Positions 17,772-28,532 of a stretch of 64,000 nt of DNA are shown here, in pieces. The notes under the pieces are model-generated. The model did not search any database. It was given only the letters and a program-made list of their open reading frames with translations, and had not been told where the DNA came from. Made by a program: the position numbers and the translations under genes. The stretch covers positions 18,423 to 82,422 of the forward strand of contig NCHB01000006.1 of the NCBI GenBank assembly GCA_002281755.1, read 5' to 3'. Origin of the DNA: Sulfurovum sp. 16-42-52 (GTDB lineage Bacteria; Campylobacterota; Campylobacteria; Campylobacterales; Sulfurovaceae). Position 1 is the first letter of the stretch, and each line of letters starts with the position of its first letter.

Positions 17772-17776
17772 ACAGT

Positions 17777-18976
17777 ATGACGTATCTAGAAACACTCAAA
17801 CACCCCATCATCAGAAGACTCTCGCTGATACAGTTCATCTCCTACTTTGGAACATGGTTTTCACAAGTGGCTATCTTCTCCATGATTGTAGCCTATGGTG
17901 CAGATGAGATCACTATTGCCTTAACTGCTGCCATGGCGATGTTTCCAGCTGTGGTTCTTGCTCCCCTGATTGGCATTATTATTGACCGCATAGAATTTAA
18001 AAAACTGATGCTTACCTTGCTACTCACGGAAATTACGATGACGATAGGATTTATCTTTATTGACTCTTTGGAGTCTGTCTGGGTATTGATGCTACTGATA
18101 TTTTTGCGCTCTTCGGCTGCTTCTATGCTCTTCTCGGCTGAGATGACCCTCTTTCCAAAGCTCGTACAAGGTGAGATGCTTAAAAATACCAACGAGATTC
18201 ACTCCATCATCTGGTCTGTATGTTACGCTTTGGGCATGGCTGTAGGAGGGCTTGCAACACATAGCATGGGGTTTGATACAGCTTTTATGGTGGATGCCCT
18301 GCTATATAGCATTGCTGTACTGCTGTTGCTTGGACTACAGCTTAGACTTGAGAGAATAGTTCATGTCGATTCTGGTTGGCAGATGTTTAAAGACGGTTTT
18401 GCCTATCTTGTCTCCCAAAAAAAGATTCTTCATCTTCTTTTGCTTCATGCGAGTATCGGGCTTACCTCTTTTGATGCACTCATTACCCTGCTTGCTGATG
18501 TACACTACAAAGAACTCTTGGCTGTACCACTTTCAATTGGCTGGATGAATGCTACTAGAGCCCTCGGTCTCATGATAGGCCCGTTTATCATCAGTAAAAT
18601 CATCTCAAAACACAATCTGCATTATTTTTTCATCATCCAGGGGCTTGCCATCATGTTGTGGGCAGGGCTTGAATACAATTTTTATCTCGCACTCGTGGGT
18701 TTATTTGTGACAGGGTTTTTCATCACGACGCTTTGGTCTTATACCTACTTGCTGATACAAGAAGAGACTGACCCTGCATTTATGGGACGGGTGATTTCTT
18801 ACAATGATATGTTTTTCATGCTTTCCAATGTGGCGACTGCCTTGTTCATCGGCTATGCTGCAGAGTGGGGATTTTCATTGGAAGGTATCACGTTTACTCT
18901 AGGGCTTGGATTTATCATGACGGCGATGTATTATCTGTGGTTTAAAAAGCAGTACCTTGATGAAGAAATACAGTAG
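17777..18976 (+). CDS. Major facilitator superfamily transporter
   Basis: This 399-residue inner-membrane protein has about 11-12 hydrophobic helices. Its N half contains GTWFSQVAIFSMIVAY and IIDRIEFKKLMLTLL, the MFS loop 2-3 region, and the C half ends with TLGLGFIMTAMYYLWFKK. It resembles the MFS_3/enterobactin-exporter (EntS-like) group, but substrate cannot be inferred. It starts 5 bases after the CinA-like gene and overlaps the DTW gene by 17 bases, so all three are probably cotranscribed with rpoD or from a shared promoter. Confidence 0.85.
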   Translation: MTYLETLKHPIIRRLSLIQFISYFGTWFSQVAIFSMIVAYGADEITIALTAAMAMFPAVVLAPLIGIIIDRIEFKKLMLTLLLTEITMTIGFIFIDSLESVWVLMLLIFLRSSAASMLFSAEMTLFPKLVQGEMLKNTNEIHSIIWSVCYALGMAVGGLATHSMGFDTAFMVDALLYSIAVLLLLGLQLRLERIVHVDSGWQMFKDGFAYLVSQKKILHLLLLHASIGLTSFDALITLLADVHYKELLAVPLSIGWMNATRALGLMIGPFIISKIISKHNLHYFFIIQGLAIMLWAGLEYNFYLALVGLFVTGFFITTLWSYTYLLIQEETDPAFMGRVISYNDMFFMLSNVATALFIGYAAEWGFSLEGITFTLGLGFIMTAMYYLWFKKQYLDEEIQ

Positions 18977-19568
18977 AAGTATCTGCTATCACTGTTACCG
19001 TCCACAAACGTCATGCATGTGCAGATATATTACGCCCATAGCAACCCATACACGCTTTGTCATTCTGATGCATCCCAAAGAGTTCAGAAAAACCAAGAAC
19101 GGTACAGGCCACTTTACAAATCTCTCTTTGGAAAACTGTGAGATTCATGTAGGTATTGATTTCACGAAAAACAAAGACATCAACGATATCATAAACGACC
19201 CATCCAATATCTGTTACACGCTTTATCCGCATCAAAGCAGTATCAATCTCAATGAAACATCTATAGGTGAAGAACAAAGAAATACGGTCATTTTTCTTAT
19301 AGATTCTACCTGGCCCTGTTCAAGGGCCATACTTGCAGCGAGCCCCCATATCGATGCTTTGCAAAAAGTCAGTTTTACCCATACGGAAGTCTCAAAATTC
19401 ATTTTTAAAGAACAACCGAAAGAGTACTGCTTGAGTACCATGGAATCTACGTTATGTGTCTTGAAACTTTTGGACCACCACCAGATCGAAACGATAGAAG
19501 AGACAAAACTGGAACGCTTTTTGCTGCCCTTTGAGAAAATGGTAGAGTACCAACTTTCCTGGGGCTGA
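18960..19568 (+). CDS. DTW-domain protein, probable tRNA acp3U transferase
   Basis: DTW proteins of the TapT/Tsr3 superfamily transfer the aminocarboxypropyl group of SAM, in bacteria to U47 of tRNA. The 202-residue protein has the N-terminal zinc-like cysteine set CYHCYRPQTSCMCRY, HPKEFRKTKNGTG, LYPHQSS and the name-giving region FLIDSTWPCSRAI (here STW in place of DTW). ATG 18960 is chosen over TTG 18957. The gene overlaps the MFS gene by 17 bases. Convergent AEC transporter gene follows after 15 bases. Confidence 0.87.
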   Translation: MKKYSRSICYHCYRPQTSCMCRYITPIATHTRFVILMHPKEFRKTKNGTGHFTNLSLENCEIHVGIDFTKNKDINDIINDPSNICYTLYPHQSSINLNETSIGEEQRNTVIFLIDSTWPCSRAILAASPHIDALQKVSFTHTEVSKFIFKEQPKEYCLSTMESTLCVLKLLDHHQIETIEETKLERFLLPFEKMVEYQLSWG

Positions 19569-19583
19569 AACGACCCGTACCCA

Positions 19584-20483
19584 CTATATCAATTTAAACA
19601 ACACTGCGGTGGTAAGAAAAGAGAGGAGTATGCCATAGCCGACGATGGCAGAAGTAAGCCTTGGGGCAAGTCCGTACAAAGAAGCCATCGCTCCTGCAGT
19701 GACCATCGGTGCCATTCCCGCCTCCATGACCGACACACTGGCTGCCAGACTGGTCCACCCTGCCATGGAAACTACCGCCAGCGCCACCAGGGGTGAAATG
19801 ATCAATTTGATAAAGAGCGCCATACCAAAAGGCTGTATTTCATGACGAGGCAGCCTGAACTGTAACTGCAATCCCACTGCAACCAGAGCGACAGGTACAA
19901 TGGTATCGGCTAAAGCAGACAATACATTGGAGATGGTATCAGGGAATGGGGTATTGATAAAAAACAGCGCGATGAGCAATGAGATGAACGGCGGAAAGGT
20001 GAGCGCTTTTACTGCCATGACCTGAAAGCTGATCTCACTTTTATTTGCATAATAAGATGCAACAAAAATGCCATACGTTGAGAGTGCCAAAAACGTGCCC
20101 ATTTGATCATACACCAAAATAAAAGGGAGAGCCTCTGCTCCCAAATAAGCATTGATGAGAGGGATACCCAAAAAAGAAGAATTGGTCAATACTGCAACAA
20201 GCATCAGTGCGCCCGTTATCTCTTTTGTAAAATGAAGCAGGTTGGACACCGCCAGTGTGATCATAGCCGTAAGGATCATTACACTCCATGCGATGATGAT
20301 GGGGATGACAAACTCCATCGAGAATGAAAGTTTGGGTATCTGCAGCAGTATCATCGCAGGAAGAGAAATGAATATAACGAATTTATTTAAGATAGCTGCT
20401 GACTCTTCCGGAAAAATGCGTAATCTGTTGAATAGATATCCAATGGAAATAGCCAATACTATTAAAATAAAATTTTCCATCAC
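19584..20483 (-). CDS. AEC-family (auxin efflux carrier-type) permease
   Basis: This is a 299-residue integral membrane protein with about ten hydrophobic segments and the AEC repeats LNKFVIFISLPAMILLQIPK and LTNSSFLGIPLINAYLG, where the NSSFLGIP motif is diagnostic. Bacterial members export or import organic acids such as malate or malonate. It lies immediately downstream of acs on the same strand, 73 bases away, so a link to organic-acid metabolism is plausible but unproven. Confidence 0.88.
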   Translation of the reverse strand: MMENFILIVLAISIGYLFNRLRIFPEESAAILNKFVIFISLPAMILLQIPKLSFSMEFVIPIIIAWSVMILTAMITLAVSNLLHFTKEITGALMLVAVLTNSSFLGIPLINAYLGAEALPFILVYDQMGTFLALSTYGIFVASYYANKSEISFQVMAVKALTFPPFISLLIALFFINTPFPDTISNVLSALADTIVPVALVAVGLQLQFRLPRHEIQPFGMALFIKLIISPLVALAVVSMAGWTSLAASVSVMEAGMAPMVTAGAMASLYGLAPRLTSAIVGYGILLSFLTTAVLFKLI

Positions 20484-20522
20484 TACTTATACCTCATCTA
20501 TCTACTGCACTTGCATTATGAT

Positions 20523-20546
20523 GCCCTCTTTGCAAAGAAAGAAGGC
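20523..20546 (-). terminator. Hairpin downstream of acs
   Basis: A 9-bp stem with one G-U pair (GCCCTCTTT / AAAGAAGGC, plus-strand bases) and a 6-base loop lies just after the acs stop. There is no T-run on the minus strand after the stem, so it may be a weak terminator or an RNA-stabilising end that lowers expression of the downstream AEC gene. Confidence 0.4.
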
Positions 20547-20556
20547 AGACTATTTT

Positions 20557-22527
20557 TTACTTTGTTGCATGGACAAGACGCTCGATCTGTCCAACAATGC
20601 TAGGATCTTCAAGTGTAGAAGTATCTTGAGTGATCTTTTCACCTTTTGCAATCGCTCTAAGAAGACGACGCATAATCTTGCCTGAACGGGTCTTTGGAAG
20701 ATCCGGGACAAATACCATGTCATCACACAAGGCAATATTACCGATCTCTGTTTGAATGATTTTATTAATTTCTTTGATGGTCTCAAGCTCATTGGCTACG
20801 TCATCTTTATGTTCTACAGGAACAGACTTGAGTACGATGTAGGCAAAGATGCCTTCTCCTTTGAGTTCATGCGGTTTGCCTACCACTGCCACCGCAGCGA
20901 CATTGCTGTGCTTTTTGATCGCTGCTTCTACCTCAGCTGTACCCATTCGATGTCCCGACACATTGATGACATCATCGGTTCTTCCCGTGATGGTAATGTA
21001 ACCATTTTCACCGTAGATTGCACCATCTCCTGTAAAATAAACAGGTTTTCCCTTATGGATTACATCACCGAAGTAAGATTTTCTGAAACGTTCGTCATCG
21101 CCCCATACCCCACGTATCTGTGAGGGCCATGGGCGCGTAACACACATATAGCCGCTTTCGCCCACACCTACCTTTTCTCCTGTAGCAGGATCGAGAATCT
21201 CAGCCATAATACCCGGCAAAGGAAGGGTCGCACAGGCTGGTTTGATGGGTGTAGCACCCGGAAGCGGAGAGACGATGTGCCCGCCTGTCTCTGTCTGCCA
21301 ATAGGTATCTACGATAGCACACTTGCTTTGCCCTACTTGCTCATAGTACCATTTCCATGCAGGTGGATCGATAGGCTCGCCTACGGTTCCAAGTACTTTT
21401 AGGCTGCTAAGATCATATTTTGCCGGTTCATCCTCTCCCATTTTGTGCAGTACACGGATGGCTGTTGGTGCTGTGTAAAATTGGTTTATCTGATGTTCTT
21501 CTACCATTTTCCACGGTCGTCCTGCATCAGGGAAGGTAATCACACCCTCAAACATCACCGTCGTAGCCCCCATCGCAAGCGGCCCATACACGATATACGT
21601 ATGCCCTGTTATCCAGCCCACATCCGCTGTGCACCAGTAGGTATCATTTTCTTTCACATCAAATACCCACTCCATGGTCATCTGTGCCCAGAGAATGTAC
21701 CCTGCGGTGTTATGCTGTACGCCTTTTGGTTTACCTGTACTACCCGAGGTATAGAGCAGAAAGAGAGGATCTTCACTCTCCATAGGTTCAGCTTCGCAGA
21801 CGCTTGATTTATCTTTAATGAGTTCATTGTAGGAGTAGTCGCGTCCTGCTACCCATGTGACCTCTTCATTGTTTCTCTCTACAACCAAGACTTTTTGAAC
21901 CGGTGTCTCACCTGTCAATGCTGCATCAACCACAGGTTTGAGCATGTATGGTTTTGTTTTTCTGTACGCACCATCAGCGGTGATGACCACTTTTGCCTGC
22001 GCATCTTCTATCCTGTCACGGAGTGCTTCAGATGAAAATCCGCCAAAGACGATGGAATGTATCGCACCGATACGTGCACAGGCAAGCATCGCATACGCCG
22101 CCTCATGGATCATCGGCATATAGATAACAACTCTGTCCCCTTTTTTGACCTCAAAATCTTCTTTAAGAAGGTTGGCAAACTTGTTGACCTGCTCAAAAAG
22201 CTCAAGATAGGTAATCACTTGTTTATCGCCACGGTCACCTTCAAAAATGATCGCTGCTTTATTTTTTCGAGTTCCTAGATGACGGTCGATACATTGGTGC
22301 GCAACATTGAGTTTACCGCCATCGAACCATTTCACAAAAGGTGCATTAGACTCATCCAGTACTGTATCATACGGTTCAAACCAATCGATCTTCTCATCTG
22401 CATACGCTTTCCAGAAACCTTCATAATCTTCAGTAGCCTTTTTGACCAAAGCATTGTATTCATCCATACTTTTGATTCTTGCATCTTTTGCAAATTCAGG
22501 GTTTGGCTGATAGATTTCTTGTAACAT
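20557..22527 (-). CDS. acs: Acetyl-CoA synthetase (AMP-forming)
   Basis: Acs activates acetate to acetyl-CoA through acetyl-AMP. The 656-residue length is typical. The N terminus carries the ACAS_N region ([20 protein letters not shown]), then the P-loop [27 protein letters not shown] with the adenylate-binding motif, and the hinge and C-domain [19 protein letters not shown]. The conserved acetylatable lysine is in [11 protein letters not shown] (about Lys617), so Pat/CobB-type control is possible. It ends a minus-strand series with actP and a porin. Confidence 0.98.
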   Translation of the reverse strand: MLQEIYQPNPEFAKDARIKSMDEYNALVKKATEDYEGFWKAYADEKIDWFEPYDTVLDESNAPFVKWFDGGKLNVAHQCIDRHLGTRKNKAAIIFEGDRGDKQVITYLELFEQVNKFANLLKEDFEVKKGDRVVIYMPMIHEAAYAMLACARIGAIHSIVFGGFSSEALRDRIEDAQAKVVITADGAYRKTKPYMLKPVVDAALTGETPVQKVLVVERNNEEVTWVAGRDYSYNELIKDKSSVCEAEPMESEDPLFLLYTSGSTGKPKGVQHNTAGYILWAQMTMEWVFDVKENDTYWCTADVGWITGHTYIVYGPLAMGATTVMFEGVITFPDAGRPWKMVEEHQINQFYTAPTAIRVLHKMGEDEPAKYDLSSLKVLGTVGEPIDPPAWKWYYEQVGQSKCAIVDTYWQTETGGHIVSPLPGATPIKPACATLPLPGIMAEILDPATGEKVGVGESGYMCVTRPWPSQIRGVWGDDERFRKSYFGDVIHKGKPVYFTGDGAIYGENGYITITGRTDDVINVSGHRMGTAEVEAAIKKHSNVAAVAVVGKPHELKGEGIFAYIVLKSVPVEHKDDVANELETIKEINKIIQTEIGNIALCDDMVFVPDLPKTRSGKIMRRLLRAIAKGEKITQDTSTLEDPSIVGQIERLVHATK

Positions 22528-22582
22528 AGTTCATCCTCATGTAAATTTATGTAAAAATTACCGCTGTAATTTTAAAATAAAT

Positions 22583-23215
22583 TTAAACTCTACGCAATGC
22601 GCCTTTATTTCTGGACATATTTTTTAACTTGATATACATCATGGCTGTCATCACCGCATCATTGAGGGCATCATGCCCCGGCAGGTTCGGCAAAGCCAGA
22701 TCTTTAACCATGGAATCAAATCTCAAATCGATATGCCCCTGAGGTATTCTTGCAATTTTCTGATCATAATAAAGTGCAGAGACCTCTTCTTTTCTGTTTG
22801 GTAGTGTTATACCAAACATGGGCTTAAGAGTTTTGTTTATCATCGCCACATCAAACTCAAGATAGTAGCCCACCAGTGTTCGGCTGCCTATATAATACAG
22901 AAATTTCTCTATCGCTTCATCCAAAGGAATCGCTCCGTCCAAATCACAGTTTCTTATTTGATGAATGGTGATACTGTGATGGGTTATTTCTTCTTTTTGC
23001 TGAACCAAGAGATGTAACGCTTCATTGGTTAAAATTTTGTTTCCTTTTATTTTCACTGCCCCTATAGAGATGATCTCATCAACTTTTGGGTTAAGTCCTG
23101 TTGTCTCACAATCAAACACGACATATTCATCTGCCTTAGCCTCTTCAAACAAAAAAGAAAAACGCTCCTCTTTTAAACGATTAAGATTGCGTTTTTGTTT
23201 CCATCTTTCAAACAT
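22583..23215 (-). CDS. DnaQ-like 3'-5' exonuclease (DEDD family)
   Basis: This 210-residue protein has the DEDDh exonuclease motifs: ExoI FDCETTGLNPKVDEIISIG, ExoII in GYYLEFDVAMINKTL, and ExoIII HDALNDAVMTAMMY. It resembles the DNA polymerase III epsilon-like proteins that often lie beside CBS/DUF294 genes in acetate loci of Proteobacteria. It is too short and separate to be the replicative proofreader with certainty; an RNA or nucleotide-derived substrate is possible. Three bases separate it from the DUF294 gene, so they are cotranslated. Confidence 0.87.
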   Translation of the reverse strand: MFERWKQKRNLNRLKEERFSFLFEEAKADEYVVFDCETTGLNPKVDEIISIGAVKIKGNKILTNEALHLLVQQKEEITHHSITIHQIRNCDLDGAIPLDEAIEKFLYYIGSRTLVGYYLEFDVAMINKTLKPMFGITLPNRKEEVSALYYDQKIARIPQGHIDLRFDSMVKDLALPNLPGHDALNDAVMTAMMYIKLKNMSRNKGALRRV

Positions 23216-23218
23216 ATC

Positions 23219-25078
23219 TTAGCCTACGACTGACAGATGAAAATGATGACCCAAACGTTTTTTAAACGCATTGACTGTCTTTAACACCTCTTTGAGTGCA
23301 TCTCTTTCGATTTTACTCAGAGTATTTAACGAAATGTAGTTATCCATAGGCTCGCCTTTTGACTGTTTGATAAGCTGTGCATCCAATCTAAGAGTATTGA
23401 TCACTTCCAAAGCTTCTATGAGATTCTTCGCATCTTCTTTACTCAAGTAGCCGATCGTGTTCAGTTCTTTAATGCGCAAAGTGGTATTTGTCAGCGTTAT
23501 CCGGTGTTCTAAAGCCAGCCCTCTCACCCCGTGAACCAAGGCGAAGAGTGCACCTTTTTTGATATCAATCTGATTTTTATGTTCTTTATCGGTGCTGATG
23601 AACTGCGAAAATAGTCCCAAAGGAGAGTCAAAATGCTCAATAGCACGCATAAAATGCGGTAATATGGTCTTTGTCTCCTGCACTTTTTGTATCATATAGG
23701 CTATGAGCCTTTGATGCAGGCTGACCTCTCCTGCCACACTCATGGAATCAAAAAGTATTGCCATATCCATAAACCCCTCATAGGTTGGAGCATCCACCCA
23801 TGTGTCGATATCATTTTTATATGCCCTAAGTGACTTTGCCCATTTGGGGTTGATGATCATCACATTGCCTGCGCAGCGAGGAAACCCGATCTCATCCAGT
23901 ACGGCTATAAAGCGGTGTGTGATTTCTTCCAACATCTTGGGCTCAAAACTATCTTCAAATATCAATGCATTGTCCTGATCCGTACGCAAGAGCTGCTCCC
24001 CTCTACCTTCGCTTCCCAGTACAATAAAGTTTGACTTTTCGTGCCACTCCTTTGGCATGATGAAAGTAAAAATTTTCCTATACATCTTACGGTTGATCTC
24101 TGAGACAAGTTTAGCGATATACCGTGTTTTAATGCCTTTGGTATGTAAGGCTTCTATGATAACATTGACCCTTTTAACAGCAGCGATCACCGCATCAAGC
24201 GTCTGTGCTTTTTCCACTTGAACACTTACTAGATGTGTTTGATTGGAAAAATAGCTCAACAGGTCAATTAACTCTAAAATACCTATGGCTTTACCCTGTT
24301 CATCCAAGACAGGAAGATGTTTGATCGACTGCCCTGTCATCAGTAGAAGAATGTTAAAAAGCAGCTCTCCCTCGTGTATGGTAGAGAGGGGATAGGTTTG
24401 TATATCTGCTGCCACCCTGAGGTTTTTTGTCTCTTTGTTGAGTATATAGTGACGCAGATCTTTATCGGTGATGATCCCATACCCTTGAGCATTTTCAACT
24501 AAGATACAAGTCGCATTTGCTCTGTCCATCTGATCCAGTGCTTCTAAAATCGGTGTCTTGGCTTGCACCATAAACACTTCATGAAGGATTGACGTATCGA
24601 CTCTTGATACCATTAAATCACCAATAGCTGAAAACTCTTTTTTGTCTTTTAGCAATGCCATCCTCTCTACCATCGTAGAAAAAAAGTATGCCCTAAATGC
24701 CTGATTTTCTTGTGTCAATGTTAAAAATACCTTTGCCGGTATCTCATAACAGATCAGCTCCTCTTCAACACGATAGTCATAATCCGAAGTTTTATTCTCA
24801 ATCAGTTCGATACCACCAAAGGTATCATGATTTTGGTACACGTCAATCATCTCTTCATCTTTTTGACACACTACCCTGCCTTTGATAATGTAATAGAGTG
24901 ATTCCAATGCTGTATGTCGCTGTATAAGAACCGTTGATTTGGGGTAATAGGCAATGTGGGCAGAAGTTTCTATTTCCCCAAAAGACCCCTTGTCGAGGTA
25001 TGAAAAGGGGATGTCTATTTTCAAATTTTCCAATAATGCAATCATGACGTAGTTTTCTGCTCTCTGGTATGGTTCCAA
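23219..25078 (-). CDS. cNMP-binding/CBS/DUF294 nucleotidyltransferase-like signalling protein
   Basis: The 619-residue cytosolic protein has a cyclic-nucleotide-binding-like barrel (about 35-140), two CBS domains (about 165-285; SKxL-type repeats around TPILEALDQMDRANATCILV and IKHLPVLDEQGKAIGILELI), then a DUF294 putative nucleotidyltransferase with GSEGRGEQLLRTDQDNALIF near residue 355, and the DUF294_C helical domain. CBS pairs commonly sense adenine nucleotides. The NTase motif is like GlnD/KNTase enzymes that uridylylate or adenylylate proteins. Position between actP and the exonuclease suggests it senses energy or acetate status; its target is unknown. Confidence 0.87.
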   Translation of the reverse strand: MEPYQRAENYVMIALLENLKIDIPFSYLDKGSFGEIETSAHIAYYPKSTVLIQRHTALESLYYIIKGRVVCQKDEEMIDVYQNHDTFGGIELIENKTSDYDYRVEEELICYEIPAKVFLTLTQENQAFRAYFFSTMVERMALLKDKKEFSAIGDLMVSRVDTSILHEVFMVQAKTPILEALDQMDRANATCILVENAQGYGIITDKDLRHYILNKETKNLRVAADIQTYPLSTIHEGELLFNILLLMTGQSIKHLPVLDEQGKAIGILELIDLLSYFSNQTHLVSVQVEKAQTLDAVIAAVKRVNVIIEALHTKGIKTRYIAKLVSEINRKMYRKIFTFIMPKEWHEKSNFIVLGSEGRGEQLLRTDQDNALIFEDSFEPKMLEEITHRFIAVLDEIGFPRCAGNVMIINPKWAKSLRAYKNDIDTWVDAPTYEGFMDMAILFDSMSVAGEVSLHQRLIAYMIQKVQETKTILPHFMRAIEHFDSPLGLFSQFISTDKEHKNQIDIKKGALFALVHGVRGLALEHRITLTNTTLRIKELNTIGYLSKEDAKNLIEALEVINTLRLDAQLIKQSKGEPMDNYISLNTLSKIERDALKEVLKTVNAFKKRLGHHFHLSVVG

Positions 25079-25104
25079 AGCCCTAAAGGACTTTAGAACT
25101 GTTT

Positions 25105-26775
25105 TTAGTGACTCGTGTTGGCATCATCTGCCCCGATACCTGTTTGACATCTGATATCCTGCGCATCAAACGCATCGATACATCGTTGTGCATCATCTGA
25201 TTTGTCTGTAACAGAAAAGAGCCAAATAGCAACAAATGCAAAAGGCATCGAGAACACAGCCGGGAAGCTATAAGGTACAATAGGTGAAGCATTACCTAAG
25301 ATATCTACCCACACACCAGGCCCGAGGATGACAAGAACGAGTGCAGTGATCAAACCGATATATCCGCCCACTACTGCCCCTCTTGTTGTCAGCTTTTTCC
25401 AGAAGATAGACATAAACAATACCGGGAAGTTGGCTGATGCAGCGATAGTAAATGCCAAAGCAACCACAAATGCGATATTTTGTTTTTCAAACGCGATACC
25501 AAAGAAAATTCCCGCAATACCGATAGCGACAGTCGCCATTTTTGAAACATTCATCTCTTTTTTCTCATCTACTTTAGATGTTGCAAAGGCATTGGCATAC
25601 AGGTCATGTGATATGGCTGAAGCACCTGCCAATGTAAGACCCGAAACAACGGCAAGAATCGTAGCAAAGGCAACGGCGGATATAAATCCTAAGAAGTAGT
25701 CACCGCCTACTGCATGAGCAAGCCAGACTGCTGCCATGTTGTTCATCCCTTTGAGCGTAACGCCATCTGCTGCCAGATAAGAACCTGCAGGATCACCCAG
25801 TACAAGCACGATAGCACCAAAACCCATAATAAATGTCAGTACATAGAAATAACCGATAAGCCCTGTTGCAACAAAGACTGATTTTCTTGCCTCTTTTGCA
25901 TCCGCAACCGTAAAGAATCGCATCAGAATATGAGGCAGACCTGCCGTACCGAACATCAGAGCGATACCTAAAGAAATCGCTGAAATAGGATCGCTTACCA
26001 GTCCGCCGGGGCTCATGATGGCTACACCCTGAGTGTGAATCTCTGTAGCTCTGGTAAAAAGTGCATCAAAGCTAAAGCCAAACTTCGCCATCACCATAAT
26101 GGACATAAACGTTGTACCGGCAAGAAGCAACACCGCTTTAATGATCTGTACCCAAGTGGTTGCGAGCATGCCACCGAACACCACGTATAAGATCATCAAT
26201 ATCCCCACCAGAACAACGGCAAACTCATAATCCAAACCAAATAAAATCTTGATCAATTGACCGGCACCGACCATTTGGGCAATCAAATAAAGAAGAACAA
26301 CAGACAAAGAGCCCAGGGCGGCTAAAATTCTGACCTGTTTTTGTTTGAGTCTATAGGCAGTCACATCGGCGAAGGTATATTTACCAAGATTTCGAAGCTG
26401 CTCGGAGATCATAAAAAGTATGATAGGCCAGCCCACCAGAAAACCGATTGAAAAGATGAGACCATCGTACCCTTTAAGGTATACCATACCGGTAATGCCC
26501 AGAAAAGAGGCTGCCGACATATAGTCTCCTGCAATCGCCGTACCGTTTTGCGTACCTGTGATACCGCCGCCTGCAGTATAAAAGTCTTTAGCCGATTTTG
26601 TTCTTTTTGAAGCCCAGTAGGTCACACCCAGTGTTGCAGCCACAAAAATAAAGAACATCACAATCGCAGGAATATTCATAGATTCCGCTTTTGCCGTCTG
26701 ACCGATATCTGTACCCACAGCCAAAGCAGCGGTAAGCCCCACTGTCATCAATAGAGATAAAATTCTACCCACCAT
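25105..26775 (-). CDS. actP: Acetate/cation symporter, sodium:solute symporter family (ActP)
   Basis: This is a 556-residue inner-membrane symporter of the SSS family. It has an N-terminal hydrophobic segment, then [20 protein letters not shown] and [17 protein letters not shown], the sodium-site signature, and about 13 helices. Similarity pattern and its position beside acs and a DUF485 gene fit ActP, which imports acetate and other short monocarboxylates. The start overlaps the DUF485 stop by one base. The C-terminal tail carries a conserved-looking cysteine in DIRCQTGI. Confidence 0.93.
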   Translation of the reverse strand: MVGRILSLLMTVGLTAALAVGTDIGQTAKAESMNIPAIVMFFIFVAATLGVTYWASKRTKSAKDFYTAGGGITGTQNGTAIAGDYMSAASFLGITGMVYLKGYDGLIFSIGFLVGWPIILFMISEQLRNLGKYTFADVTAYRLKQKQVRILAALGSLSVVLLYLIAQMVGAGQLIKILFGLDYEFAVVLVGILMILYVVFGGMLATTWVQIIKAVLLLAGTTFMSIMVMAKFGFSFDALFTRATEIHTQGVAIMSPGGLVSDPISAISLGIALMFGTAGLPHILMRFFTVADAKEARKSVFVATGLIGYFYVLTFIMGFGAIVLVLGDPAGSYLAADGVTLKGMNNMAAVWLAHAVGGDYFLGFISAVAFATILAVVSGLTLAGASAISHDLYANAFATSKVDEKKEMNVSKMATVAIGIAGIFFGIAFEKQNIAFVVALAFTIAASANFPVLFMSIFWKKLTTRGAVVGGYIGLITALVLVILGPGVWVDILGNASPIVPYSFPAVFSMPFAFVAIWLFSVTDKSDDAQRCIDAFDAQDIRCQTGIGADDANTSH

Positions 26776-27095
26776 TAATTCATCTCCTTTTTCAAATCAT
26801 TTTTTAACGCATTTAAGATGCCGTCAAATTCACCATTGGCTCTTCTGACATACACACCTGTCATGACAAACGCAAAAACGATAATGGCTAGACCGATAGG
26901 AATACCCCATGTTGCCATACCATCAGGGCTTATTTTGGTTCCCAATGTCTCTGGGCTGAATGCAATAAATAAAATAAATGCATAATAGACCACCAGCATG
27001 ATCACAGTCAGTGTCCATGCAAATTTACTTCTTGTACGAACCAGTTTTTGATACTTCGGATTGTTTTTGATCGTTTCTACCTGTTCTTTGGTCAT
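26775..27095 (-). CDS. DUF485 membrane protein, ActP partner
   Basis: This 106-residue protein has two transmembrane helices and the DUF485 pattern ([20 protein letters not shown], then [18 protein letters not shown]). DUF485 (YjcH) genes almost always precede actP and overlap it, as here. The role is unproven but likely in assembly or control of the acetate permease. SD AAAGGAG lies just before the ATG. Confidence 0.92.
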   Translation of the reverse strand: MTKEQVETIKNNPKYQKLVRTRSKFAWTLTVIMLVVYYAFILFIAFSPETLGTKISPDGMATWGIPIGLAIIVFAFVMTGVYVRRANGEFDGILNALKNDLKKEMN

Positions 27096-27110
27096 TGTTT
27101 CTCCTTTTCA

Positions 27111-28469
27111 TTAAAAATTGTAGTTTGCTATGAGGCGATATTCATCCCAATCCAAACCCGGTGCAAAATCTCTAGGATAATTGGCTCTGAGTTTTACATT
27201 CAGACCTTTGAGGGCTTTAACATCATATGCTACCTCAAATCCTGCCTCTGTTGCAATCCACGCTGTACCGTTTACATAACTATTTGCGGCTCCGACATCA
27301 AAATGTGTGTAGTAAGCAGCAGTGCTTACACCATACTCAGAAATGGTATAGGCTCCAGCCATTTTCCATGAATCGGTCTCTGCAAAAAACTGATGTCTTG
27401 TTACCATACCTTGGGTATATGCCGGCATACCGCCCCAAGGCGTGATAATACCGCCATGGGTTGCACCGTCACTCTTTCCGGTTGAAGAGTAAGCCGCATA
27501 TCCGCTAAGCGAACCATATGATACACCTATTTTACCTCCAAAGTAGTCACTGTTTACGAAACCGGCAAAAGTATCTCCACTATCACGTTCATTGATGTAT
27601 TGTGCAGCAACGTTTAGCTTAACCGTATCTGTGAGGGCCCAAACATAGTCTGCATCCAAATAGACTGCATTAAGAATATTCCATGCGATGTAGTCCCATG
27701 CCTGAAGTTTTAGATTTTCTATTCCCGTATACACTGCAGCCAACGCCGTAACACCTGCCGTACTGTTATCGGTACTGCCATCAGCATTCAAGTCCGTATC
27801 GCCAAGTGCAACGGTTCCCATATTGACAAAATCACCGCTGAGCGCCTGATTCATACCCAAACCGTAACCGCTGGTTACCCCAAGCATGCCTCCAGCATAG
27901 ATATTGCCAAAGGTACCTACGGTTTCTCTGGTCACATGTGCTGCAATTAGTGTCGTATTTTCTATATCTGTATTGCTCAGTACGGCTGCTTCAAAAAGGT
28001 TTGGCAGCATTCTTGCATCATCTATGCCTACCATAGGGGTATTGAGTTCCTGACGGCCTATTTTAATGGTGGTATTACCATAGGCGTAGTTTATATATGC
28101 CTGTCCGATAAAAGCATAATTGTCAAAGTCTCTTCCGTAAAGGGATGGCTCATAATTTGCAGCACCCAAAATATCTGCATCTTCATGATGTATATCAAAA
28201 CCATACGTTCCATAGGCTGCCGCAGCAAAAGTAAATCCGCTGAAATTAGGTGATTGATAGCCTATGTATCCGCCAGTAGTGAGTGCATTACGGTTATTGT
28301 TTGTTGTACCGCTATAGGTTCTGTCTATATAAAAAGTTCTGGCCTGTCCAAAAATCTCACCATAATCCGGCTCTGCCTCTGTCTGTACTACCGGCTCAAC
28401 AGGCTTGATCTCACCTCCTGCCATAAGCACCGCAGACACCATGACCGATAACCCCAGGTACTTTCTCAT
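27111..28469 (-). CDS. Outer-membrane porin, OprD-like
   Basis: The 452-residue protein has a cleavable signal peptide (MRKYLGLSVMVSAVLMAGG), many alternating amphipathic strands with aromatic girdles, and a C-terminal phenylalanine in YRLIANYNF, the BAM recognition signature. Strand composition fits OprD-type 18-strand porins that take up small carboxylates or amino acids. It is 15 bases upstream of the DUF485/actP pair, so it probably carries acetate across the outer membrane. A pair of direct repeats lies 43-63 bases before its start. Confidence 0.82.
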   Translation of the reverse strand: MRKYLGLSVMVSAVLMAGGEIKPVEPVVQTEAEPDYGEIFGQARTFYIDRTYSGTTNNNRNALTTGGYIGYQSPNFSGFTFAAAAYGTYGFDIHHEDADILGAANYEPSLYGRDFDNYAFIGQAYINYAYGNTTIKIGRQELNTPMVGIDDARMLPNLFEAAVLSNTDIENTTLIAAHVTRETVGTFGNIYAGGMLGVTSGYGLGMNQALSGDFVNMGTVALGDTDLNADGSTDNSTAGVTALAAVYTGIENLKLQAWDYIAWNILNAVYLDADYVWALTDTVKLNVAAQYINERDSGDTFAGFVNSDYFGGKIGVSYGSLSGYAAYSSTGKSDGATHGGIITPWGGMPAYTQGMVTRHQFFAETDSWKMAGAYTISEYGVSTAAYYTHFDVGAANSYVNGTAWIATEAGFEVAYDVKALKGLNVKLRANYPRDFAPGLDWDEYRLIANYNF

Positions 28470-28511
28470 CTCTTCTCTTTTGTATCTATTGGACTATGAG
28501 TATGAACCAGC

Positions 28512-28532
28512 AACATAGCATTAACATAGCAT
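28512..28532 (-). promoter_or_regulatory. Two direct 10-bp repeats, likely response-regulator site upstream of porin
   Basis: Two perfect copies of ATGCTATGTT (minus strand) are spaced 11 bp start to start, one helical turn. OmpR/PhoB-type regulators bind such tandem half-sites. A CATACT hexamer about 7 bases downstream could be a -10 element, which would put the repeats over the -35 position of the porin promoter. The OmpR-type regulator gene is immediately upstream. The assignment is inference. Confidence 0.5.
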
